DNA of 64,000 bases from Shimia marina (GTDB taxonomy: Bacteria; Pseudomonadota; Alphaproteobacteria; Rhodobacterales; Rhodobacteraceae): contig NZ_CYPW01000024.1 of assembly GCF_001458175.1 (NCBI RefSeq), positions 107,920 through 171,919 of the forward strand. Direction: 5' to 3'. Made by a program: the position numbers and the translations under genes. Position 1 is the first letter of the stretch; each line of letters begins with the position of its first letter. The notes beneath the pieces are model-generated. The model saw only the letters and a list, made by a program, of their open reading frames with translations, had not been told where the DNA came from and searched no databases. Shown here piece after piece: positions 16,581 through 24,094 of this stretch.

Positions 16581-18227
16581 ATGCGACGCGCGGCGCTGGC
16601 CATGCTGGCCAAGAATATTTCTCCCCCGAACCTGTCCATCATGCAGGATGAGGGGTTCACCCCTAGCCGGATCAAGACCGAGGTGCTTTCGGGCCTGACC
16701 GTGGCTCTGGCCTTGGTACCGGAGGCCGTGGCCTTTGCCTTTGTGGCGGGGGTTCACCCGCTGGTGGGGCTTTATGCGGCCTTTCTGGTGGGGTTGATCA
16801 CGGCGCTGATTGGCGGTCGCCCGGGGATGATTTCCGGCGCCACCGGGGCTTTGGCCGTGGTGATGGTGGCCTTGGTGGCCGAACATGGCGTGGAGTATCT
16901 CTTTGCCACGGTGATCTTGATGGGCATCCTGCAGATCATTGCCGGGGTGCTGCATTGGGGGAAATTCATTCGCCTTGTGCCACATCCTGTGATGCTGGGC
17001 TTTGTGAATGGTCTGGCGATTGTGATTTTCCTTGCACAGCTGACGCAGTTCAAAGATCCCGCCAACCCTGACGCTTGGCTTGCCGGTCCGCAGCTCATCA
17101 TGATGCTGGGCCTTGTGGCGCTGACCATGGCGATCATCTGGGGGCTGCCGAAACTGACCAAAGCCATTCCTGCGCCTTTGGCCGGGATCGGGATCACTGC
17201 GATCATTGTGATCGCGCTGGGCATCAATGTGCCGACTGTTGGTGATATGGCCTCGATCAAGGGGGGGCTGCCTAGCTTCCACATGCCGTTTGGCGAGGGG
17301 GAGGGGCTGTATCCGCCTGCCTTGCTTGCACCGTTCAACCTTGAGACGCTTTACATCATCCTGCCTTACGCGGTGATTTTGGCAGCGATTGGTCTGATCG
17401 AAAGCCTGCTGACCCTGAACCTTGTGGGAGAGATGACCGGCAAGCGCGGTGGCGCAAGTCAGGAATGTATCGCACAGGGCACAGCAAATGTGGTCACCGG
17501 CTTCTTTGGCGGCATGGGCGGTTGTGCGATGATTGGTCAGTCGATGATCAACGTGAAATCCGGTGGTCGCACACGGATCGCCGGTATTGCGGCGGCGCTG
17601 TTCTTGCTGGCCTTCATTGTGGTGGCAAGCCCGCTGATTGAACGCATTCCGCTGGCGGCGCTGGTGGGCGTGATGTTCATGGTGGTGATTGGCACCTTTG
17701 CCTGGAACAGCTTTCAGATCATGCGCAAGGTGCCCCGTATGGATGCCTTTGTGATCGTGCTGGTGACGGTTGTGACCGTGCTGGAAGATCTCGCCGTGGC
17801 CGTTGTTGTGGGGGTCATTGTTTCCGCGCTGGCCTACAGCTGGCAGAACGCGCGCCGTATTCACGCCAACACCCGTGAAAGCGCGTCTGATCCGGGCGCG
17901 AAGGTGTATGAAATCGAAGGGCCGCTGTTCTTTGGTTCTGCGGAAGGCTTCAGCGAGCTGTTTGAAGTGGACAGCGATCCTGATCATGTGATCGTGGATT
18001 TTGCCCGCTCCCGTGTGGTGGATCAATCTGCACTGCAGGCGATTGAAGCTGTGGCTGGCAAATACGAAGCGGCTGGCAAGCAAGTTGTGCTGCGCCACCT
18101 GAGCCGGGATTGCCACGAATTGCTGAGCAAAGCGGGCCACCTGATGGTGGATAGCGACGACGACCCTGAATATGAAATCGCCGTGGATTATTCGGTGCGC
18201 ACGGGCGTGTTGAGTGGCGGTCACTGA
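16581..18227 (+). CDS. SulP family anion transporter with STAS domain
   Basis: SLC26/SulP inner-membrane transporter, with sulfate, bicarbonate or dicarboxylate as possible substrates. After a short N-terminus comes the SulP signature region (LSGLTVALALVPEAVAFAFV), about 10-12 membrane helices to residue 430, then a cytoplasmic STAS domain (YEIEGPLFFGSAEGF and the IVDFARSRVVDQSALQAIE helix). The frame is open for 68 codons upstream, but that stretch is Arg-rich and non-homologous. The ATG at 16581 has AAGGTAG upstream, giving 548 residues. A good terminator follows. Confidence 0.93.
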   Translation: MRRAALAMLAKNISPPNLSIMQDEGFTPSRIKTEVLSGLTVALALVPEAVAFAFVAGVHPLVGLYAAFLVGLITALIGGRPGMISGATGALAVVMVALVAEHGVEYLFATVILMGILQIIAGVLHWGKFIRLVPHPVMLGFVNGLAIVIFLAQLTQFKDPANPDAWLAGPQLIMMLGLVALTMAIIWGLPKLTKAIPAPLAGIGITAIIVIALGINVPTVGDMASIKGGLPSFHMPFGEGEGLYPPALLAPFNLETLYIILPYAVILAAIGLIESLLTLNLVGEMTGKRGGASQECIAQGTANVVTGFFGGMGGCAMIGQSMINVKSGGRTRIAGIAAALFLLAFIVVASPLIERIPLAALVGVMFMVVIGTFAWNSFQIMRKVPRMDAFVIVLVTVVTVLEDLAVAVVVGVIVSALAYSWQNARRIHANTRESASDPGAKVYEIEGPLFFGSAEGFSELFEVDSDPDHVIVDFARSRVVDQSALQAIEAVAGKYEAAGKQVVLRHLSRDCHELLSKAGHLMVDSDDDPEYEIAVDYSVRTGVLSGGH

Positions 18228-18249
18228 GACGGCTTAAAAGATGCAAGCG

Positions 18250-18277
18250 GGGCTGGCCCACGGGCCAGCCCTTTTTT
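18250..18277 (+). terminator. Terminator after the SulP gene
   Basis: A perfect GGGCTGGCCC / GGGCCAGCCC stem (18250-18259 with 18262-18271) is followed by TTTTTT. It sits between the convergent SulP and DUF805 genes and ends 2 bp from the DUF805 stop. Confidence 0.88.
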
Positions 18278-18278
18278 G

Positions 18279-18659
18279 TTATGCAGCTTGAGGCGTGTTG
18301 CCTGCTGCATTGCCCAGCGGATCGGGGCCATAGCGATTGTCACCCTGCGTGCCCGGCACAAACAGAATGGCAATGGCAAACAGAAGGCCGATGCCCGGAA
18401 TGATGGTGATCAGGATCGCCCATCCGGTCCAGCCAAAATCGCGACAACGCTGGCTGCCCACAGCCCATGTGGCCACGACCAATGGTACGAACAGAAGCAG
18501 CAGAATGAGGCCCAGACCAGCGGTAGCAGTGGCCACACCGGCGGTGATACCGCTCAAAACGATGGTCACAACCACCATAAGCAATGAAAAAAGAATGTAG
18601 CTTTTACGGTTGCGACGACCGGAAAAGGAAAAGATATCTTGAAGGACAGGTTTGGACAT
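18279..18659 (-). CDS. DUF805 family membrane protein
   Basis: Small inner-membrane protein (126 residues) of the DUF805 family, function unknown. The family hallmarks are the N-terminal FSFSGRRNRKSYILF segment, the central RCRDFGWTGWA motif after three hydrophobic stretches, and the final GDNRYGPDP. About four membrane helices. It stands alone, convergent with the SulP gene. Confidence 0.9.
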   Translation of the reverse strand: MSKPVLQDIFSFSGRRNRKSYILFSLLMVVVTIVLSGITAGVATATAGLGLILLLLFVPLVVATWAVGSQRCRDFGWTGWAILITIIPGIGLLFAIAILFVPGTQGDNRYGPDPLGNAAGNTPQAA

Positions 18660-18779
18660 ATTTGCTCCTGATAGTTGAGTGCGGCGCGCATTAATGTCTT
18701 TCTTGTGGAAGTGCCAGCCCCAAAGTGGAGGGGAAGCATAAGAGGCTTTCAGGCTGCGGCCTGAAGAGAGGGAGCCGGC

Positions 18780-19691
18780 ATGACTTTTGTTGCTATTTTG
18801 ATTGGGCTTTTGCCCTCATTTTTGCTCGTGGGGCTCGGGGCGGTTTTGCGCCCAAGGCTGTCGCTGAATGCCTGGCAGGGATTGGACAAGCTCAACTTTG
18901 AGATTCTTTTTCCGGCACTTTTGTTTGTGGCGGCAAGCCAGATGCCTCTGGAGTTGAGCAAGGTGGTGGCGATTGCACCGATTGTGTGGCTTCTGTTGGG
19001 GGTCGGGCTTTGCATTGGCTATCTGGCGAGGCCATTTGGGCCAGTAGTTTTCAAAGATTTTGCCGCCGGCTGGCAGACTTCGTGGCGTTTCAATACGGCG
19101 CTGGCATTTATTGCCGTTGCCACAACTGCAAAGACAGGGGCGGGTGAGATGGCGGTGGTCGTGGGCATGGGCGTGCCGATGGCAAATGCGTTTGCCGTGA
19201 TCGTTTTGAGCCGTGGTGAGCGCCTGGGTCTCTTTGGGACGTTGCGCAAAGTGGCCCTGAATCCTTTCTTACTGGCATCGTTGAGCGGCGTAGCCGTCGG
19301 TTTGTCTGGCCTGCGAATTCCGGCCCCGGTTCTGGCGCCGCTGGAGATGCTGTCGGCGGCGGCCATTCCAATCGCCCTGATTTCGGTGGGCGCGACGATG
19401 AACTGGGGGGCTTTGGCGCGGCTTGATTGGTTCAGCGGGCTTATTTGTGTCACCAAGCTTGTGGTGATGCCGGCATGTGCCGTCGCTGTGGCTCTGCTCT
19501 TGGGGCTGGAAGGCGGGATTGCGGCGGCTCTGGTGATCTGGGCCGCTTTGCCAACAGCCAGCGCAGCGCATGTTCTCGCTGCCGGATTTGGGGCAGACCG
19601 CGAACTGGCGGCGACGCTTGTGGCTCAAACCACCTTGCTGGGGGCGGTGAGCCTGACCCTGTGGATAACTCTGACTGAGGTTCTGTTTTAG
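18780..19691 (+). CDS. AEC family transporter (auxin efflux carrier-like)
   Basis: Membrane transporter of the AEC family with about ten hydrophobic helices in 303 residues. The start MTFVAILIGLLPSFLLVGLG, the LDKLNFEILFPALLF segment, and the C-terminal ALPTASAAHVLAAGFGADRELAATLVAQTTL block are typical. Bacterial members move small carboxylates such as malate or malonate, but the substrate here is open. Its stop overlaps by 4 bp the stop of the convergent acetyltransferase gene. Confidence 0.9.
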   Translation: MTFVAILIGLLPSFLLVGLGAVLRPRLSLNAWQGLDKLNFEILFPALLFVAASQMPLELSKVVAIAPIVWLLLGVGLCIGYLARPFGPVVFKDFAAGWQTSWRFNTALAFIAVATTAKTGAGEMAVVVGMGVPMANAFAVIVLSRGERLGLFGTLRKVALNPFLLASLSGVAVGLSGLRIPAPVLAPLEMLSAAAIPIALISVGATMNWGALARLDWFSGLICVTKLVVMPACAVAVALLLGLEGGIAAALVIWAALPTASAAHVLAAGFGADRELAATLVAQTTLLGAVSLTLWITLTEVLF

Positions 19692-20329
19692 TCGGGGCGC
19701 AGGGCTTGGAGCCTGTCGAGGTCGCCGGCCATGATGGCCGGAATGGCACGCTCGATGCGTTCCAGAGGCCAGTCCCACCACGCCAGCGAAAGCAGCCGGG
19801 CGATGGTGGCCTCGCCAAACCGTTTGCGTGTCAGGGTGCCGGGGTTGCCTGTGACGATGCCGTAAGGGGGCACCGTTCCGCGCACGACAGCCCCTGCGCC
19901 AATAATCGCGCCATGCCCGATCTGCGCGCCCGGCAACACCATGGCACCGTATCCAAGCCAGACATCATGACCAATCACCGTGTCACGTTTGTCTGGTTGA
20001 TACCCCTCTGGCACGGTTTCGCCAAATATTGCAAAGGGGTAGCAGCTGAGTCCGTCCTGAGCGTGGTTGGCAGAGGCGGTGATAAAGCGCACCCCATGCG
20101 CGATTTGGCAGAACTTGCCGATCGTCAGGGTCTCTTGGCTGAAAGGAAAGAGATAGGGGGCAAGATGCTGCGCCCAGTCCTGAGGCGGGGCAAAGTCGGA
20201 CGCATAGGTGTGATCGCCCACCACAAACCGCGGATGCGTCACCACTGCAGAGAGCAGCACTGTGCCATCATGGGCAGAGCCGTCTGGCAAAGTGATTGGG
20301 TACGCGGTTTGAGGGGGCGGTAGGGGCAT
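19688..20329 (-). CDS. Hexapeptide-repeat acetyltransferase (CatB/Vat-like)
   Basis: A xenobiotic or sugar acetyltransferase with a left-handed beta-helix, 213 residues. The SANHAQDGLSCYPFAIFG segment holds the catalytic His of the CatB/Vat type, and the hexapeptide repeats run through DTVIGHDVWLGYGAMVLPGA, IGHGAIIGAGAVV and the VTGNPGTLTRKRF block. Chromosomal copies in environmental bacteria usually do not confer drug resistance and their substrates are unknown. The stop overlaps the end of the AEC gene; 15 bp separate it from the flavin reductase gene upstream. Confidence 0.9.
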   Translation of the reverse strand: MPLPPPQTAYPITLPDGSAHDGTVLLSAVVTHPRFVVGDHTYASDFAPPQDWAQHLAPYLFPFSQETLTIGKFCQIAHGVRFITASANHAQDGLSCYPFAIFGETVPEGYQPDKRDTVIGHDVWLGYGAMVLPGAQIGHGAIIGAGAVVRGTVPPYGIVTGNPGTLTRKRFGEATIARLLSLAWWDWPLERIERAIPAIMAGDLDRLQALRPD

Positions 20330-20344
20330 GGTGAGGGCTTTGTG

Positions 20345-20950
20345 TCAATCGCCGGGGCGGGCGAGTGTGAAAGTGTTGTCCACCACGGCATAGTCTTTGT
20401 AGCCAAGGCGGCTCAGAGGGCGGAAGGTGGTGACGTCAAAAATGCCATCGACCAGACAGGTGTTGCGTATGTGGATGCCGGTGACTTCGCCAATGGCCAT
20501 GAAGTTGTTTTCACCCAACAGTGGCACAATCTGTATCAGGCGGCATTCCAGAGAGGCTGGCGCAGCCACAAGGCGGGGGCAGTCGATGGTTTCACACTTT
20601 GCGGCCTCAAGGCCCGCCGCGGTGAACTCATCTTCGTCTTTACCCAACGCGCCGGACGACACATTCATGGCGTCGCGCAGGGCCTCTTCAACGATATTGA
20701 TGCAGAACACGCCGGTGGCCCGGATGTTGGCGAGGCTGTCTTTGCCTTCGGCCTGATCGGGTTTTGCGCCGGTGGAGGCAAACATGACCTGCGGCGGGTT
20801 GTCCGCCAGTGCGTTGAAGAAAGAATATGGCGCCAGATTACGCTGGCCTTCTGCGTCCCTTGTGGAGACCCAGGCAATCGGGCGAGGGCTGACGATGGCT
20901 TTGAAAGGGTTGTGCGGCAGGCCGTGGCCATCTTTGGGCTGATAGAACAT
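20345..20950 (-). CDS. Flavin reductase-like FMN-binding protein
   Basis: A 201-residue flavoprotein of the split-barrel flavin reductase family. Diagnostic segments are SPRPIAWVSTRDAEGQRNLAPYSFFNAL (read here as SPRPIAWVST then NLAPYSFF) and NIRATGVFCINIV. I start at the ATG at 20950 (MFYQPKDGHG), which has a GGAG upstream; the frame extends 14 codons further. It precedes the hexapeptide acetyltransferase with only 15 bp between, so the two may be cotranscribed. Substrate unknown. Confidence 0.88.
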   Translation of the reverse strand: MFYQPKDGHGLPHNPFKAIVSPRPIAWVSTRDAEGQRNLAPYSFFNALADNPPQVMFASTGAKPDQAEGKDSLANIRATGVFCINIVEEALRDAMNVSSGALGKDEDEFTAAGLEAAKCETIDCPRLVAAPASLECRLIQIVPLLGENNFMAIGEVTGIHIRNTCLVDGIFDVTTFRPLSRLGYKDYAVVDNTFTLARPGD

Positions 20951-21045
20951 CAATCGGACTCCATATTGGTTTGCAGGGAGTCGTAGCGCCATGTTAGGGG
21001 CGAGGGAACCGCAAAAGGCACAATGGAAATATCGGGGGCGCGCAG

Positions 21046-21537
21046 GTGTTTACGCTTGCTGTGGAAACAGGCGAAGACTGGTGGGAAGTTGAGGCGCTTT
21101 ATGACCTGTGTTTTGCACCGGGGCGTGAAGCGCTGAGTTCTTATCGTCTGCGTGATGGGGTAGACCCCGTTGCAGAGCTCTCTCTGGTGGCGCGGGATGG
21201 CGATGGCATTCTGGCTGGCGCCATTCGGTATTGGCCGGTTTTGATTGGATCGCAGACCGCCTTGTTGCTGGGGCCCGTCGCGGTGCACCCGACGCATCAG
21301 GGCGAAGGCCTTGGCGGGTTCTTGATTGAGGGCAGCCTGGAACGTGCGGCCCCATTGGGATGGGCGCGCGTGATGCTTGTCGGCGATGCCCCCTATTATC
21401 AACGTTTCGGTTTTGAGAAACTAGACGGCGTGATCATGCCGCCGCCTACCAATCCGGAGCGTGTGTTGGGGCGGGCATTGATTGAGGAGGCTTGGGCTGG
21501 GGTCTCAGGAGAGGTGGTTTCTGCGCGCAAGAGTTGA
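21046..21537 (+). CDS. GNAT family N-acetyltransferase
   Basis: A 163-residue GNAT protein of the YhbS-like group. The acetyl-CoA loop is in LLLGPVAVHPTHQGEGLGGFLI, followed by ARVMLVGDAPYYQRFGFEKL, typical of this group. The only sensible start is the GTG at 21046, with GGGGG upstream. It diverges from the flavin reductase gene across 95 bp and precedes the EcsC gene. Substrate unknown. Confidence 0.88.
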   Translation: MFTLAVETGEDWWEVEALYDLCFAPGREALSSYRLRDGVDPVAELSLVARDGDGILAGAIRYWPVLIGSQTALLLGPVAVHPTHQGEGLGGFLIEGSLERAAPLGWARVMLVGDAPYYQRFGFEKLDGVIMPPPTNPERVLGRALIEEAWAGVSGEVVSARKS

Positions 21538-21567
21538 ACGTCGCAGGTGAGACCCTACCTCTTACCC

Positions 21568-22338
21568 ATGAAACCCATCGAGATTTTACCGGAACACCCG
21601 GCGCGCGATATTGATCTGAACACGGAACTTGATGCTCTGGCGCTGCGGTATCGCAACGCAAGCGGATTGGGCATGAAGGTGCTTGGCATTTTGGGCATGC
21701 CGGTCGGCGGCTTGTTGAAAACCTTGCCAGACGATGTGCAGAACGGTTTGGGCAGTGCCACGGAACTGGCGCTGACGCAGGCGGTGAAATGGGCCGATGG
21801 CAGCCGCGCTGTTGTGAAAGACCAGCCAGATTGGATCAATGCCTCCATCACCGCAGCGCTGGGCGCAGCAGGGGGGGCTGGCGGCGTGACCTCGTCCCTC
21901 GCGGAACTGCCGATCACCGTCACAGTGCTCTTGCGTGCTATTCAAGGTGTGGCTGTGCAATATGGATTTGATCCAAGCCATGACAGTGTGCGCTTTGACT
22001 GCGTTCAGGTGCTGGCGGCCAATGGGCCTTTTGAAGAGGATCGCGGCGCGGATTTGGCCATGTTGGAGCAGCGGGCCGGGCTGGCGGTGGGCGGTGCCAA
22101 GTGGATTTCGGCAGTGATTGTGCCGCGTTTGGCCCCGGTTCTGGGACAAAAACTGGCCGCGCAGATGGTACCGGTGATCGGCGCCGCAGCCGGGGCGGCC
22201 ACCAATTTTGCCTATACAAGCTACTATCAAGACATCGCCCATGTGCATTTTGGGCTGCGCAAACTGGCGGTGGAGGTGGATGTGGATCATGCCACGCTTG
22301 CTGCCGATTTGGTGGCACGCTTGCGCAAGAAGTCCTAA
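21568..22338 (+). CDS. EcsC family protein
   Basis: EcsC-domain protein (256 residues), named after a Bacillus ABC-transporter operon gene of unclear role. Recognisable segments are the AVKWADGSR start of the domain, the GGAGGVTSSLAELPITVTVLLRAIQ block (split here as GGVTSSLAELPITVTVLL), and the C-terminal PVIGAAAGAATNFAYTSYYQ with IAHVHFGLRKL. The ATG at 21568 is used; a GTG lies seven codons upstream and neither has a strong ribosome site. It follows the GNAT gene after 30 bp. Confidence 0.88.
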   Translation: MKPIEILPEHPARDIDLNTELDALALRYRNASGLGMKVLGILGMPVGGLLKTLPDDVQNGLGSATELALTQAVKWADGSRAVVKDQPDWINASITAALGAAGGAGGVTSSLAELPITVTVLLRAIQGVAVQYGFDPSHDSVRFDCVQVLAANGPFEEDRGADLAMLEQRAGLAVGGAKWISAVIVPRLAPVLGQKLAAQMVPVIGAAAGAATNFAYTSYYQDIAHVHFGLRKLAVEVDVDHATLAADLVARLRKKS

Positions 22339-22357
22339 AAAACTCCTAAAATTTGAA

Positions 22358-22371
22358 TTGCATTTATGCAA
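22358..22371. promoter_or_regulatory. Palindrome upstream of the glycosidase-like gene
   Basis: TTGCATTTATGCAA is a perfect 6-2-6 inverted repeat in an AT-rich stretch 20 bp past the EcsC stop and about 185 bp before the next start. It could be a regulator site. Nothing else of note was seen in 22372-22554 apart from GGGAG before the ATG. Confidence 0.35.
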
Positions 22372-22554
22372 ATCCGTCTTTGCGTCACTGCTGCTGTGAG
22401 GCTCGCAAAAGTAGAGGTTGCCTCACTTAAGCGGAGAAAGCTGCGGATGATATTCTGCTGAAGTAAGGTTAATCGGTTCCGTAGTTTCCGCCATCGCAAG
22501 TGCCCGCTTTGGTTGCGGGTGTCCTGTTGCCTTGTTCAATCAGGGAGCTGCGCG

Positions 22555-24087
22555 ATGGGACTTGGATTGATGGTATTTCTGCCAATGGTCGTGCTCATGG
22601 GCATCAGCATCGCACAGGAGGACGACGAGGAGGACACGCCCGCAGAAGACCCGGATGTTCGGGATGATCCCCCCGAAGGTGAAGAGGTCAGGCGCACAGG
22701 GCTCTTTGTGTCCGAAGACATGTTTGGCACAAATGCACCCTACACGGTGGCCACGGACCATGGTGCGCCTACGTCAACATTTGAGAGCGCTGTCGACGCG
22801 TTTGGGTTGGAAGAGTTTCGCTTTCCGTCCGGGCGAGCAGAAGACTCTGGTGTTGAGGGGGAAGACTGGCTGGATGTCACGGCATTGACCGAAGATGGTG
22901 CGTTGCGCCCTGAGCTGACGGATTTTCTGGAGGGTGTGGAAGGTGAGGTCACTTTGGTGATTTCCACCACGAACGCGGCGCTTGAGGACTATGGGGAAGG
23001 CTTGTCAGACTGGGCGGAGATGGTTCTCAACGAATATGGGGCAAAGATTGCAGCCTTTGAGATCGGCAATGAATATTGGGCGCGCATGGGGGAGACTGAA
23101 TATGGGCAGCGCGCCAGTATTGCCGTAGGAGAACTTACGGAAGGGATCGCTGCGGCGCAGGCGGGATCGCCAGAAATTCTCGTGCAAATGGGATCGGTCT
23201 ATGGGGAGTCCGAGTTTGGCTCAGATGTGGATGCGCGCGGTTTTGTGGATCGTGTGAATGCAGCCAACCACACCATCATTGACCAACTCAGCCCAGAGGC
23301 GATGGCGCATATTGATGGGGTGGTGGAGCATTACTATTGGGTGCGCGGTGCCACCTCATTTGATGATACGTCACGGGAATATCGCTATATCAATATTGAT
23401 CTCGCCGTATGGGAGGATCGGTTTGACCATGAGTTGAGCTTTCATGTGACCGAATGGAACCTCAGAGCCAGCAATACGGCCTGCAACGGCTTGCTGGGCA
23501 TGTCTGTCTTGGTGGAGATGGTGGAAAACATGGTTGAGCTTGGTGTGGATGCGGCGCATGTCTGGCCGATTGTTCACAACACTACGAATGACCTCGGTGG
23601 GCCGGCTGATGACGGCCATGTGGACACGGACACACAGGGGCGGGTGACTGAGACGCTGCGCGGGGCGGTGTTTGACCTGATGTCAGATGTCCTGCCCGGA
23701 ATGGAATTGATTGAGGTCGACATCCCAGGGGCACCAGATGGATTTCAAGTGGCGGCGTTTGAGCGCAATGGGGAGTTTGTGTTTTTTCTGACCAACGCGT
23801 CATTGGAGCAGGTTGACCTTGATCTGGACCTCACGGCCATCATTCCAGAGATTGAGGTGGCCACTGGGGTTCAGATCGGAATGGATGCGCGCAGTTCTGA
23901 CGGCACGCATTGGACGCCACGCCATGGGCGCATTGAGGCGGATTATGTCGAGATCAATGGCGCGCGGCACCACTACAACGAACATGATGTGCAGGCCGTT
24001 TACACAGATTATGCGTTTGCCGACGGCCGTGCGCAGGCGTCTCTGTTGCCGTTTGAGCTATTGATGATACAGGCCACAGCGGCCTAG
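22555..24087 (+). CDS. Membrane-anchored glycoside hydrolase-like protein (clan A fold)
   Basis: A 510-residue exported protein. An N-terminal hydrophobic stretch (residues 5-20) is followed by an Asp/Glu-rich linker (22-45), then a large domain. Two motifs fit a clan-A TIM-barrel glycosidase: EIGNEYW, with the Asn-Glu acid/base pair at 172-173, and HVTEWN, with a nucleophile candidate at Glu300. A C-terminal beta-rich part with an FVFFLTNAS segment resembles the beta-sandwich of GH39/GH51/GH79-like enzymes. I cannot assign a GH family or substrate; a role in exopolysaccharide handling is a guess. ATG at 22555 has GGGAG upstream. Confidence 0.72.
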   Translation: MGLGLMVFLPMVVLMGISIAQEDDEEDTPAEDPDVRDDPPEGEEVRRTGLFVSEDMFGTNAPYTVATDHGAPTSTFESAVDAFGLEEFRFPSGRAEDSGVEGEDWLDVTALTEDGALRPELTDFLEGVEGEVTLVISTTNAALEDYGEGLSDWAEMVLNEYGAKIAAFEIGNEYWARMGETEYGQRASIAVGELTEGIAAAQAGSPEILVQMGSVYGESEFGSDVDARGFVDRVNAANHTIIDQLSPEAMAHIDGVVEHYYWVRGATSFDDTSREYRYINIDLAVWEDRFDHELSFHVTEWNLRASNTACNGLLGMSVLVEMVENMVELGVDAAHVWPIVHNTTNDLGGPADDGHVDTDTQGRVTETLRGAVFDLMSDVLPGMELIEVDIPGAPDGFQVAAFERNGEFVFFLTNASLEQVDLDLDLTAIIPEIEVATGVQIGMDARSSDGTHWTPRHGRIEADYVEINGARHHYNEHDVQAVYTDYAFADGRAQASLLPFELLMIQATAA

Positions 24088-24094
24088 AGAGCCA

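Noticed and set aside
16353..18224. Long open frame on the minus strand opposite the SulP gene (over 600 codons)
   Set aside because: It is rich in His, Arg and Gln with no recognisable domain and lies exactly antisense to a well-supported gene; GC-rich codon bias on the plus strand creates it.
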